From Nitrospira sp. (GTDB lineage Bacteria > Nitrospirota > Nitrospiria > Nitrospirales > Nitrospiraceae): a stretch of DNA of 64,000 bases. Of this stretch, positions 8,328 through 16,387 are shown piece after piece. The translations under genes and the position numbers were made by a program. Under the pieces are notes generated by a model. The model worked only from the letters and a program-made list of their open reading frames with translations, was not told the origin of the DNA and ran no database searches. Where the stretch lies: the NCBI GenBank assembly GCA_024760545.1, contig CP060501.1, forward strand, positions 1,091,501 through 1,155,500, given 5' to 3'. Position 1 is the first letter of the stretch. Each line of letters starts with the position of its first letter.

Positions 8328-9773
8328 ATGACCCTCAACTCTTCCGACCTGTCACAGATAGTACAGGAGCTTTCTAGGTCGTTACTCGGAGGATGGATTC
8401 AGAAAATTCATCAGCCGACAACTTGTACGTTGGTGCTCGACATTCGAGTACCCGGACAGACACATCGGCTGCTTATCTCATCCGAACCGGAAGCTGCTCG
8501 TCTTCATCTCACCGACCGCTCACTACCCAATCCCTCGACACCTCCGCCATTCTGTCAATTTCTTAGAGCTCACTTCCAAGGAGCGAGGGTCGACGATCTT
8601 CGTCAGATTTCGAATGATCGTATCGTTGAACTCCAGATCACAGGCAAGGGAGGGGCCGGGACGATCGTGTGTGAATTAACCGGGAAAAGGGCCAACGTAC
8701 TGGTCCTCGATGCCGAACGACGAGTGCTGAGGGACCTGCTCCACCAGCAAGCTCTTGTCGGACAACCCTATGCGTTGCCGGCAGCACACACGACCGGACG
8801 GGAACACGCACCTGCCAGATTCACCGGAGCTGCCGGCTCCCTGTTCCCGATTTCAAAGGAAATCGATGCCTACTACCAGCGCCAGGATGCCGCACGAGAG
8901 ATTGCTCAGGCCAAGGATGTACGCGTGCGATTCCTCAAGAAAACACTCAAGAAAGAGCTGCGATTGATTGAGGCCTGGCGGGGTGATCTGTCAAAAGCGA
9001 ATACCTATCGAGACTATGCCCGGTATGGAGAATTGATCAAAGCCAACCTCAGCTCAATCAAGAAAGGGACTGATCATATTGAGGTGACAGACTACTTCGA
9101 TGACAAGTTACCCGATATATCCATTCCGCTTGATCCTACGAAATCGGCCCAGCGCAACATGGATGAATACTTTCGGAAGCATCGCAAATATCTCGCTGCC
9201 GAGCGCGAGCTCAAACCGCGCATCGAACGGGCGGAGCAGCAGGTACATACACTTCGTGACGAGCTCAAAGAGACCGAGCTAGGAACTTGGACGCCTGCCC
9301 CCAGAGTTCCTACCCGCCCTGCCTCCGGCACCATTGCTTACCCGACTTCTGATAGATGTCGCTCAGCCAATGACCGGCGAGGCCCCTTTCGGCGGTTTAC
9401 GTCGACGGACGGACTCCCGATCTTCGTCGGACGCAACGCCCGGGAGAATGATGAATTGACGTTCGGCCTGGCCAAGAGTGAGGATCTCTGGTTACATGCC
9501 CGCGGCACACCCGGCTCTCATGTCGTCGTGAGACTCGCCAAAGGCACTGAGCCCCCACCCGAAACCCTTCGCGACGCGGCAACCTTGGCCCTCCTCTATA
9601 GCGATTTGAAGAAGAGCGGCAAGGGCGATGTCATCTATACACGCCGCAAATGGGTCAGGAAAGCAAAGGGCCAGGCAGCCGGCGCCGTGAACGTCACCCA
9701 AGAGCGATCACTCCACATCAGTCTTGATCCGGTGCGGCTTGCGGCGCTCAAGAGCCGAGGACTTCAAGAGTAA
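8328..9773 (+). CDS. rqcH: NFACT-family ribosome quality control protein (RqcH/FbpA-like)
   Basis: The 481-residue protein begins with an NFACT-N type domain (DLSQIVQELSRSLLGG, TLVLDIRVPG), has a helical, charged central coiled coil (about residues 190-320) and ends with the NFACT-R module (PIFVGRNARENDELTF, LWLHARGTPGSHVV). Bacterial RqcH binds stalled 50S subunits and recruits tRNA-Ala to add alanine tails that mark nascent chains for degradation. It is shorter than the ~570 residues of the Bacillus protein, chiefly in the coiled-coil region. Start ATG 8328 has no strong Shine-Dalgarno site. It diverges from the HExxH gene. Confidence 0.85.
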   Translation: MTLNSSDLSQIVQELSRSLLGGWIQKIHQPTTCTLVLDIRVPGQTHRLLISSEPEAARLHLTDRSLPNPSTPPPFCQFLRAHFQGARVDDLRQISNDRIVELQITGKGGAGTIVCELTGKRANVLVLDAERRVLRDLLHQQALVGQPYALPAAHTTGREHAPARFTGAAGSLFPISKEIDAYYQRQDAAREIAQAKDVRVRFLKKTLKKELRLIEAWRGDLSKANTYRDYARYGELIKANLSSIKKGTDHIEVTDYFDDKLPDISIPLDPTKSAQRNMDEYFRKHRKYLAAERELKPRIERAEQQVHTLRDELKETELGTWTPAPRVPTRPASGTIAYPTSDRCRSANDRRGPFRRFTSTDGLPIFVGRNARENDELTFGLAKSEDLWLHARGTPGSHVVVRLAKGTEPPPETLRDAATLALLYSDLKKSGKGDVIYTRRKWVRKAKGQAAGAVNVTQERSLHISLDPVRLAALKSRGLQE

Positions 9774-9908
9774 TCACGCCTTTCTCGCACTGATGCGAGC
9801 CTCAGCAGGACCTCCATCCTAACCTTAGGTTGGATTACGTGCACAAATACAAGTTTCTCTCGCCCCTTAGAGCGTTCTGAACTATGATGCGAGCAGGAGG
9901 ACCCACAC

Positions 9909-10415
9909 ATGGAGGGTCAGCGGGCCGACAGGCCATCAGAAGCTTCATCGACCATCTTGGTCGTCGACGACGAATTGTCGATCGTCAAACTCTGCAAGGC
10001 TTTGCTTGAAGGAGCGGGGTTTCACGTGATCGAAGCGGAAGGCAGTTCCGAAGCCCTAAAGATTTGCACGCAGCATGAGGGGCCGATTGATCTCTTGCTG
10101 ACGGACCTTGTCTTACCCCCTCCGGACTTTCAGCTTTCCTCTGCGTCCAACCAATTTCCACACGTCAACGGCCATCAGCTGGCCATTCGCGCCGCGACGA
10201 TCCGGAACGGCCTCCGCATCATCCTGATGTCAGGAAACCCTGATAAAGAGCTGGCCAGTCATGGGATTACACGAGGAGCGTTACCGTTTCTCGCCAAACC
10301 GTTCGGAAAAGATGAGTTGGTGACCTTGGTGCGGGAGGTACTCGCACAACCGGCATCAGCACCCAATCTCGCGGAGCAGGGCAAAGCGGCGAACGACGTC
10401 GACTGGTTCGGCTAA
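9909..10415 (+). CDS. single-domain response regulator with an insertion
   Basis: A stand-alone CheY-like receiver domain. Acidic pair D20/D21 in ILVVDDE, phospho-acceptor D66 in LLLTDLVLP, Ser in LMSGNPD and Lys in LAKPFG are all present. Between the phosphorylation site and the next helix there is an unusual ~17-residue insertion rich in Pro, Ser and Phe (PDFQLSSASNQFPHV). There is no output domain, so it would act by protein-protein contact or phosphotransfer. AGGAGG sits 8 bases before ATG 9909. No kinase is adjacent; the nearest kinase in the window is at 51.6 kb, so its partner is unknown. Confidence 0.85.
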   Translation: MEGQRADRPSEASSTILVVDDELSIVKLCKALLEGAGFHVIEAEGSSEALKICTQHEGPIDLLLTDLVLPPPDFQLSSASNQFPHVNGHQLAIRAATIRNGLRIILMSGNPDKELASHGITRGALPFLAKPFGKDELVTLVREVLAQPASAPNLAEQGKAANDVDWFG

Positions 10416-10454
10416 ACCGGAAAAAGGTTGTGGCCTTCTATGTCTGCTAAGAGA

Positions 10455-11117
10455 CTAGGCATGCTCTGTCATGAACCATCCGGCGATCGACAATCGGCGA
10501 TGCCGGCCCGCCATGGTATCCACACGACAGACCCGATGGAATCGAGGCACGGTGAACATCACAAGCGACCCGGGGCGGGGCTCGATACAATACATTGGGA
10601 CAAGGTTGACGGAACCGTCAGCACGATCTACTCGTCGCTCGTAAATGATTAATTCTCCGCCCCAATCGGGCTTCCATTCTTCGTGAAAATACGTGACGAC
10701 TGCAATGCGGCGCTGCAGCCTTCTGCGGCCCTCGACAAGACGCCCCTGATCCGTGTCATCATGAGTCAAGAGACAATCCCCTGCAGCATACGAATAGTAA
10801 CTGAATCCCACGTGACGTCCGACGATGTTCGGGAAAGACTCGATACACTCTCGAATGCAGGGAAGCTGTAACCGCGAGAGAAACCGCTCACCCTCCAGCG
10901 AGCCGATTTCAGCCTTTGCCCAGTTGCCGGAATTGGGAAAATCGTCCCGAACGTTCGGCAGATCGGAGAGACTTTTCCAGGCCGCCTGGTTCATCCCTTC
11001 ACGAAAGAATCGTCGTTCCTCCGCAGACCAAAAGTTCTCCACGACCACGACCGGACATCTCTGGAAGGAGAATGAGCGTAAATCGGTGATCTCTATCGTC
11101 GATTGAGCAACATTCAT
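10455..11117 (-). CDS. 2OG-Fe(II) oxygenase family protein
   Basis: A 220-residue protein with the double-stranded beta-helix signature of iron/2-oxoglutarate oxygenases. H119-x-D121 lies in LLTHDDTDQG, a distal H194 in VPRFHRVCRV, and Arg 207/208 in AGRHRRLSIAGWF is placed to bind the 2OG carboxylate. The segment WGGELIIYE is typical of prolyl-4-hydroxylase-like members. The substrate cannot be read from the sequence: it could be a protein side chain or a small molecule. It is monocistronic, with the RRM gene and its terminator upstream on the same strand. Start ATG 11117 has only a weak ribosome site. Confidence 0.75.
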   Translation of the reverse strand: MNVAQSTIEITDLRSFSFQRCPVVVVENFWSAEERRFFREGMNQAAWKSLSDLPNVRDDFPNSGNWAKAEIGSLEGERFLSRLQLPCIRECIESFPNIVGRHVGFSYYSYAAGDCLLTHDDTDQGRLVEGRRRLQRRIAVVTYFHEEWKPDWGGELIIYERRVDRADGSVNLVPMYCIEPRPGSLVMFTVPRFHRVCRVDTMAGRHRRLSIAGWFMTEHA

Positions 11118-11197
11118 ATCTTGTCACGGTCCCAGCGACCGGGCGTATTCATTATCGGCTCCGATCTAGTATCCTCCTGCCCAGTTCGCAAAGAAAG

Positions 11198-11228
11198 AAG
11201 GGGTTGCCACTCTCGATGGCAACCCCTT
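11198..11228 (-). terminator. rho-independent terminator of the RRM gene
   Basis: A perfect 12-bp stem (AAGGGGTTGCCA with TGGCAACCCCTT) with a 7-base loop. On the minus strand it is followed by a T-rich run (TTCTTTCTTT). It lies 27 bases beyond the stop of the RNA-binding protein gene. Confidence 0.85.
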
Positions 11229-11255
11229 CAGTAGACTGCACACTGAACCGATCAA

Positions 11256-11591
11256 TTACCAGCGATCGCGCTTTCCTCCCCCTCCGCTTCGGCCACCGCC
11301 TCCGCCGAATCCACCACGACCACCACCGCCACCGGTGCGCGGTTCCTGGGGGCGCGCTTCATTGACAGTTAGAGTCCGGCCACCCATCTCCGATCCATTG
11401 AGGGCCGTAATCGCAGCTTGAGCTTCAGCATCCGAAGACATCTCCACAAAGCCGAATCCACGGGATTGGCCGGTGAACTTGTCCGTAATGATCCGCGCCG
11501 AGGCCACTGCGCCATGGACCGCGAATAAATCACTCAATTGCTGCTCGGTCGCCGAATAGGGCAACCCACCGACATAAATCTTCGAACCCAT
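11256..11591 (-). CDS. glycine-rich RRM RNA-binding protein
   Basis: The 111-residue protein has one RNA-recognition motif followed by a Gly/Arg tail. RNP2 is KIYVGGLPY near the N-terminus; RNP1 is SRGFGFVEM around residues 44-52. The tail GGGGGRGGFGGGGGRSGG is typical of bacterial and cyanobacterial Rbp proteins, which are often cold-responsive RNA chaperones. ATG 11591 is preceded by AAAGGAGG. A 39-codon leader ORF ends right at that ribosome site, and a strong terminator follows the gene, so it is probably an independent, post-transcriptionally controlled unit. Confidence 0.9.
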   Translation of the reverse strand: MGSKIYVGGLPYSATEQQLSDLFAVHGAVASARIITDKFTGQSRGFGFVEMSSDAEAQAAITALNGSEMGGRTLTVNEARPQEPRTGGGGGRGGFGGGGGRSGGGGKRDRW

Positions 11592-11604
11592 CGGGGTTCC
11601 TCCT

Positions 11605-11724
11605 TTAGAATAATGACATTGTCTTGAGCACGAGGAACGGGGAAGGAGCGGGCCGAAGACGCGATCGATGCAGCGACTTAGGTCTGACTTCCGACGAGAT
11701 TCCCGGACAAGGCAACATCGGCAT
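11605..11724 (-). CDS. possible 39-codon leader ORF upstream of the RRM gene
   Basis: On the minus strand a GAGGAGG lies 6 bases before ATG 11724, opening a 39-codon frame (begins MPMLPCPGISSEV, ends KTMSLF). Its TAA immediately abuts the AGGAGG (11599-11604) of the RNA-binding protein gene. The strong ribosome site and the stop-to-site geometry suggest a leader peptide or translational coupling. The Pro/Ser/Arg-rich composition does not look like a folded protein, so a purely regulatory role, or chance, is possible. Confidence 0.4.
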   Translation of the reverse strand: MPMLPCPGISSEVRPKSLHRSRLRPAPSPFLVLKTMSLF

Positions 11725-11816
11725 TGTGGGCCTCCTCTCATAGACACTTGGTATCGCGAGGCCCGGGGCGATCCAAGTCAGGCATACACTAGCACAGCGA
11801 TCTGTGGATTACAACC

Positions 11817-12608
11817 TTACTCCCCAACTCGGACCAGAAGTCCTTGGTCTTTACAGTACGCAATGGTGCGATAAAACCAGGCGATGACACCCACCAGCAA
11901 CACACCGTTGAGCCCAACGGCCCAGACAAGATTTGAAAACGGAGCACTGCCTGTGCTCAAGACCGCCCGCATGCCCTCAAAAATGTGCGCGGCCGGGTTC
12001 GCCCATGCAATCCCCTTGAGCCACGTCGGAAGCACTTCCATGGGATAGAAGACGCAGGAGATCGGCTGAAACAAAAATACCATGCTCCAAGCGAGCACTT
12101 CAGCTTCTTGCCCGAATCTCATGATAAGTGAGGTCGTGAACACGCCGATAATCCACCCGGTGACCACGAGGTTCAGCACAAATGGAACAAGCCATACCCC
12201 GATCATCAAGACGTTATAAGAATAGAAGGCGACCGCACATACGCCCATGACGATCGAAACGACCGTAACCTTCAGCACACTCATCGCCATCGTCGCAGCC
12301 AAGAACTCGCTGGGCTTCAGGGGACTGGCAAATAGATTCATGAGGTTGCGCGCCCAGAGCTCCTCGAGGAAGGTGATGGTGATCCCCTGCTGAGCGCGAA
12401 ACAGCATGTCCCAAAGAATCAGGGCTCCCAGGAAAAACGTGACGAATCCAGGAACCTGGCTTTGGTATCGACTGAGATAGAGCGTGATGAATCCCCAGAT
12501 GACGAGATCCAAGAACGGCCAGTAAAAAATTTCCATAATCCGCGGTAAACTGCGGCGGTAAAGATACAAATGCCTGATCATCAATGCCGTGACGCGATGC
12601 AGCTTCAT
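11817..12608 (-). CDS. ABC-2 type transporter permease
   Basis: A 263-residue inner-membrane protein with six predicted spans and the ABC-2 fold. The motif before the last spans (FLFQPISCVFYPMEVLPTWL, then ANPAAHIFEGMRAVL) is the usual ABC-2 signature, as in NodJ/DrrB-type exporters. It is the last gene of a three-gene unit with the ATPase and a His/Cys-tailed membrane protein; each junction overlaps by 4 bases (ATGA type). The exported substrate cannot be inferred from the permease. Confidence 0.85.
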   Translation of the reverse strand: MKLHRVTALMIRHLYLYRRSLPRIMEIFYWPFLDLVIWGFITLYLSRYQSQVPGFVTFFLGALILWDMLFRAQQGITITFLEELWARNLMNLFASPLKPSEFLAATMAMSVLKVTVVSIVMGVCAVAFYSYNVLMIGVWLVPFVLNLVVTGWIIGVFTTSLIMRFGQEAEVLAWSMVFLFQPISCVFYPMEVLPTWLKGIAWANPAAHIFEGMRAVLSTGSAPFSNLVWAVGLNGVLLVGVIAWFYRTIAYCKDQGLLVRVGE

Positions 12609-13015
12609 CGACAGGTCTCATGATCGTGCTCATGGTCGCAACCGCCGCAACCTTGATGTGTTCCCAGGATGTCCCCCATGAGATATCGAATCCCTTCAAT
12701 CAGGTGCGTACCGGCTAGTTTTCCATCAGGCATCCGTCTCAAGCCGAGGGCCAACAACACCATCGGTACTCCCGTCAGGCCAATCCCGAACCACAATTTC
12801 TCACGCCCGGTTCCGCTCTCCCACCACACGAGCCCGACCAGCAGGAACATCGGCACAAGGCCTCCCATCAGACTCTTCAATACAACCCCCCATCCACAGG
12901 TACCTCGGCTCAATCCGATCACCCCGATAGCAAGCCAAAAGAATCCCCAGGTAGCGCTGACGACAAGCCCCCCCGCAAGGAACCCCACGCAAAGGTCGAC
13001 GACTGTCTGCGTCAT
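12605..13015 (-). CDS. small membrane protein with His/Cys-rich metal-binding-like tail
   Basis: 136 residues with three to four hydrophobic segments over the first ~95 residues and a short C-terminal tail, GCGGCDHEHDHETCR. The tail has three Cys, three His and several acids in 15 residues, which suggests soft-metal binding. Placement between an ABC ATPase and its permease, with 4-base overlaps at both ends, implies it is a component or accessory of that transporter. I do not recognise a named family. A metal-sensing or metal-exporting role is inference from the tail alone. Confidence 0.7.
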   Translation of the reverse strand: MTQTVVDLCVGFLAGGLVVSATWGFFWLAIGVIGLSRGTCGWGVVLKSLMGGLVPMFLLVGLVWWESGTGREKLWFGIGLTGVPMVLLALGLRRMPDGKLAGTHLIEGIRYLMGDILGTHQGCGGCDHEHDHETCR

Positions 13016-13767
13016 GATGGCAACAGGCTGTTCGATTCCCGTGCAAGCTTCAAAAAGACCTCCTCCAAGTCGGCTTTGCCGAACCGTGAAACGATGGCCT
13101 GTGCCGTCCCTTCAGCCACAAGCCGTCCGCGTTGAAGAAAAATAATGCGATCCGACATTTCCTCCATCTCCCGCATATTGTGCGAGGTATAGAGGATGCT
13201 CAAGCCGGATGAACGCCGCTCTTCTTTCAGCAAGGACCTGATTTTGTAGGCGATGTCGGGATCCAAACTGGCAGTCGGTTCATCGAGAAAGAGAATGCGA
13301 GGCTCCGTGAGAAAAGCCTTTGCCAACGTCAGTCTCGTCATCTGGCCGGACGACAACTTGCGGGTCACTTTGTGCCGAAATTCACCCATCTCCAGTTTTT
13401 TGACGATATGGTCCACCCGACGAACGATATCGGACAATCCATAGAGCCGCGCCACCACATACAGATTTTCCTCGACGGTCAGTGATTGAGGCATCGCAAT
13501 ATACGTGGAGGAGAAGTTGACCTGCTGCAAAACCGCCTCCCGATGAGCCGAAAGATCCAAGCCGAACGCTTCGATCACTCCCGCCGTAGGTGTGACCAAC
13601 CCCAATAGCATCTGAATCGTGGTGGTCTTGCCGGCTCCGTTCGGCCCCAATAATCCAAGAATTTCGCCAGGTCTGATCTCAAAGGAGACTCCATCTACCG
13701 CCGTGAAATCCCCAAATCGCTTCGTCAGGTTCGACACTTTCAGCACGGGAGTCGTCATGAGGCTCAT
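13012..13767 (-). CDS. ABC transporter ATP-binding protein
   Basis: The 251-residue nucleotide-binding subunit has all motifs: Walker A GPNGAGKTT, Q-loop around the YIAMPQSL segment, signature LSSGQMTRLTLAKAF, Walker B ILFLDEPTAS, and the switch His in TSHNM. The type pairs with ABC-2 permeases in export systems. Start could be ATG 13767 or the in-frame ATG four codons later. It is the first gene of a translationally coupled three-gene unit and lies directly downstream of the multihaem cytochrome gene on the same strand. Confidence 0.9.
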   Translation of the reverse strand: MSLMTTPVLKVSNLTKRFGDFTAVDGVSFEIRPGEILGLLGPNGAGKTTTIQMLLGLVTPTAGVIEAFGLDLSAHREAVLQQVNFSSTYIAMPQSLTVEENLYVVARLYGLSDIVRRVDHIVKKLEMGEFRHKVTRKLSSGQMTRLTLAKAFLTEPRILFLDEPTASLDPDIAYKIRSLLKEERRSSGLSILYTSHNMREMEEMSDRIIFLQRGRLVAEGTAQAIVSRFGKADLEEVFLKLARESNSLLPS

Positions 13768-13779
13768 CGCGCCGTTCGG

Positions 13780-14490
13780 TTAATTGAACAACAAGGTGCC
13801 ACTGATCCGATCCGGGATGTGGCAAGTCTCGCACTTTCGGTTCAGCACCTTACCGCGATATTCTGTTTTCCCATCGTGACAGCGGAAACAGTCATTGAGG
13901 CCCCTCACACGAAGGTGAGTTCCCTCCGGATGGGTCGGATACCAAGGTTTGCTGTCAGTGGACACATGGCCTCGAGGTATGACGATGGGATAGCCCTTGA
14001 TCGGTTCATCATGCACCACACCGGCATGACAGGTCGTACACCCTTCCTCCTGTCCACGAGCCTGGAACGCCTCCATGTGTTGTCGATGGCCCATAATCAG
14101 CCCCACCTCTCTCACCGGTTGGGGGAGATCGCGCGGCGCCATCTCGGACTCTCGAAGGATATGGCGATGGCAGCTGAGACAGACTCCTGAATCCACTTTT
14201 GCCTGAAGATTGTGCGCATCGGTCGGCGTCCCGAACAAATAAATGGCCGCGTCTGTGGCGCCTGCCCAGACCTTATCGTGCAACCACCCATCGAGACCGG
14301 GCCTCACATGGCACGCAACACAGCTCACGTCTTTATGGGAGGATTTGGCCCAGCTCTCATAGGAAGGCGCGATGGTGTGACATCCGGCGCAGAACTTCGG
14401 CTGATCTGTATACGGCGTCGCAATTCCAACCAGAGCCGCAGCTCCGGCAACGAGGCTCAGGACCAGCGTGGCCTTAGACTTCCAGTTCAT
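13780..14490 (-). CDS. six-haem NapC/NirT-type cytochrome c
   Basis: The 236-residue protein starts with an uncleaved-looking membrane anchor (about residues 7-25) and carries six CxxCH haem sites: C34, C57, C104, C151, C201 and C220 (CAGCH, CVACH, CLSCH, CTTCH, CFRCH, CETCH). NapC/NirT proteins pass electrons from quinol to periplasmic reductases; most have four or five haems, so six is at the upper end. The start overlaps the end of mobB by 17 bases. Which periplasmic partner it serves cannot be read here. Nitrogen- or iron-linked electron transfer is plausible for the inferred organism. Confidence 0.85.
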   Translation of the reverse strand: MNWKSKATLVLSLVAGAAALVGIATPYTDQPKFCAGCHTIAPSYESWAKSSHKDVSCVACHVRPGLDGWLHDKVWAGATDAAIYLFGTPTDAHNLQAKVDSGVCLSCHRHILRESEMAPRDLPQPVREVGLIMGHRQHMEAFQARGQEEGCTTCHAGVVHDEPIKGYPIVIPRGHVSTDSKPWYPTHPEGTHLRVRGLNDCFRCHDGKTEYRGKVLNRKCETCHIPDRISGTLLFN

Positions 14491-14992
14491 GCTCCCGGCG
14501 TCTAAGGGGGAATTGCTCGATCAAGAGGGCAGCGACACCGGCCACATCGTCGAGATGCAGCACCGGCACCGGCAGATCCATTGGTTTATCGGTGACCACT
14601 GCCAGCAGGCCGTCCGCAGAATAGGCGATCTCACCGAGTTGATCGCGGACAATCATGACTTTCGGGTAGCCCTCGCTCTTCCACCCTTCCGCGATGATCA
14701 AATCATACGAGCTATCCAAGAACCGGTCTCGGACTTCCTCCACCTTCATCTGCTCAGAGACGTCGGCAAACAGGGCAAGACTCCCTTTCGACACGACCAC
14801 CACACTGCTGGCGCCGGCACGTTTATGGCGCCAGCTATCTTTTCCCTCCGTGTCGAGATCAAACCCATGACCCGCGTGTTTCACCGTCGCGACACGGTAC
14901 CCGGCCTTCACCAACTCGGGGATGACTCGTTCGATCAAGGTGGTTTTGCCGCTGTTCGAACGGCCGATAAACGAAACGATGGGAATGGACAT
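14474..14992 (-). CDS. mobB: molybdopterin-guanine dinucleotide biosynthesis protein MobB
   Basis: A P-loop GTPase of about 172 residues. Near the N-terminus it has IVSFIGRSNSGKTTLIERV (Walker A), followed by VATVKHAGHGFDLDTEGKDSWRHKRAG, the typical MobB segment. MobB assists MobA in converting molybdopterin to the MGD cofactor used by DMSO-reductase-family enzymes such as nitrite oxidoreductase and nitrate reductase. ATG 14992 fits the family N-terminus; the frame stays open to 15022. It lies just downstream of moeA, forming a cofactor pair. Confidence 0.9.
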   Translation of the reverse strand: MSIPIVSFIGRSNSGKTTLIERVIPELVKAGYRVATVKHAGHGFDLDTEGKDSWRHKRAGASSVVVVSKGSLALFADVSEQMKVEEVRDRFLDSSYDLIIAEGWKSEGYPKVMIVRDQLGEIAYSADGLLAVVTDKPMDLPVPVLHLDDVAGVAALLIEQFPLRRREHELEV

Positions 14993-15088
14993 AGGAATCA
15001 ATCGTCGCGCCTCAATCGTCATTCATCCAACCGCCGTGATTGATCACCGGCTCTGTGGACTCACAACCGATGAGGTCTGACCGCCTTT

Positions 15089-16387
15089 CTAACAACAAGA
15101 GACGCCGTGTGCGCCGGCATGCACATGCGAGGTCGTGCTGAGCCACGCGTCACCGCTTAACAACTGAACCGTTACTTCATCACCTGGATTCAATCGCTCG
15201 ACATCTACGGGTACGTCGATGAGACAGTTGGCTTTCACCATCGACGTGAGAATACCTGATCCTTGATCTCCGGTCGTGCGGACTTTGAAGACGCCTTCTT
15301 CTCTGGTGAGGATCCCGCGTAAAAAGTGACGGCGATCACCGCGCTTGGAGAATGTCTCCTGGAAAACTGCCTGCACGACCGGACGGCCGTATCCTCGACA
15401 TCCGCTCATCTTCAGCAGGGCAGGCCGAACCAACTGCTCGAAGGTTACCATCGAGGAGACCGGATTGCCCGGGAGACCAAAAGCGAGCTTGCCCTGAATT
15501 TTTCCGAAGGCCAATGGCTGACCCGGCTTGATCGCAAGCTTCCAAAAATTCATCTCGGCGCCGAGTTCAGAAAACACCGCTTTTGTGAAGTCATAATCGC
15601 CCATGGACACGCCACCGGACAAGACGAGAATATCCGCGTTCAACCCTTGAGAAATTTTTTCCTTGAGCGCCGTCGGCGTATCACGGGCAATGCCGAGCAA
15701 CAATGGAACCCCGCCGGCTTCTTGCACAGCCGCAGCAATACCGTAACTATTCGAATTGATGATCTTCTCTTCACTGAACCGCTCATCCAAATCTGCCAAC
15801 TCGTCACCGGTTGAAAGGATCGCAACCCGAGGCCGCTGGTGGACAAACACGAATGACTTCGCGAGGATTGCCAGCATCCCCGCTTCACCGGGACGAATTC
15901 TGGTCCCTTTCGCGATGATGCATTCCCCTTTCTTGACATCCTCACCCTGAGGTCTGATGTTGGCACCATGTGATTCCGTCTTGAACACGCGAACCGAATC
16001 AGGTGTATGTTCAGTATCTTCGACCTTCAGAACTGTGTCAGCCCCTCGGGGAAGCGGCGCCCCGGTCATGATCCGAATTGCCTGACCCGAACCGACCGTT
16101 TTCGACGGCATCATCCCGGCCGGCACATCTTCAATGACCGAGAGAGTCACCGGTTTCTGTATCGAGTGCTCCGGCTTGATATCCTCCCATCTGACAGCGA
16201 ACCCGTCCATGGCTGAATTGTCCCATGGAGGATTGTCTCGCTCAGCAACGATGTCCTCACCGAGCACACGGCCCAACGCATCAAGAATCGAGATTTTTTC
16301 AAGCCCCAATACCGGCGCCGCATCGAGCACGACCTGTTGTGCGTCGTGCAATTGAGTCAGTCCGGTCATCGCATCGGCAGCCTTCAC
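15089..16387 (-). CDS. moeA: molybdopterin molybdenumtransferase MoeA
   Basis: 432 residues with the MoeA domain order. The N-terminal region has LDALGRVLGEDIVAE and DNSAMDGFAVR, the substrate motif is MTGAPLPRGADTVLKVED, and the MoCF domain has LSGGVSMGDYDF and FGLPGNPVSSMV. MoeA inserts molybdate into adenylylated molybdopterin. Its ATG overlaps the stop of the mrp gene, so the two are coupled. The C-terminus ends in a His/Cys-containing tail (HVHAGAHGVSCC), longer than usual and possibly metal-binding. Context with mobB and tatC fits maturation of molybdoenzymes for export. Confidence 0.92.
   Translation of the reverse strand: MKAADAMTGLTQLHDAQQVVLDAAPVLGLEKISILDALGRVLGEDIVAERDNPPWDNSAMDGFAVRWEDIKPEHSIQKPVTLSVIEDVPAGMMPSKTVGSGQAIRIMTGAPLPRGADTVLKVEDTEHTPDSVRVFKTESHGANIRPQGEDVKKGECIIAKGTRIRPGEAGMLAILAKSFVFVHQRPRVAILSTGDELADLDERFSEEKIINSNSYGIAAAVQEAGGVPLLLGIARDTPTALKEKISQGLNADILVLSGGVSMGDYDFTKAVFSELGAEMNFWKLAIKPGQPLAFGKIQGKLAFGLPGNPVSSMVTFEQLVRPALLKMSGCRGYGRPVVQAVFQETFSKRGDRRHFLRGILTREEGVFKVRTTGDQGSGILTSMVKANCLIDVPVDVERLNPGDEVTVQLLSGDAWLSTTSHVHAGAHGVSCC

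Noticed and set aside
9790-9850. TCCTAACCT/TAGGTTGGA inverted sequence before the response regulator
   Set aside because: Arms have no loop between them and a mismatch; not a hairpin and too weak to call an operator.
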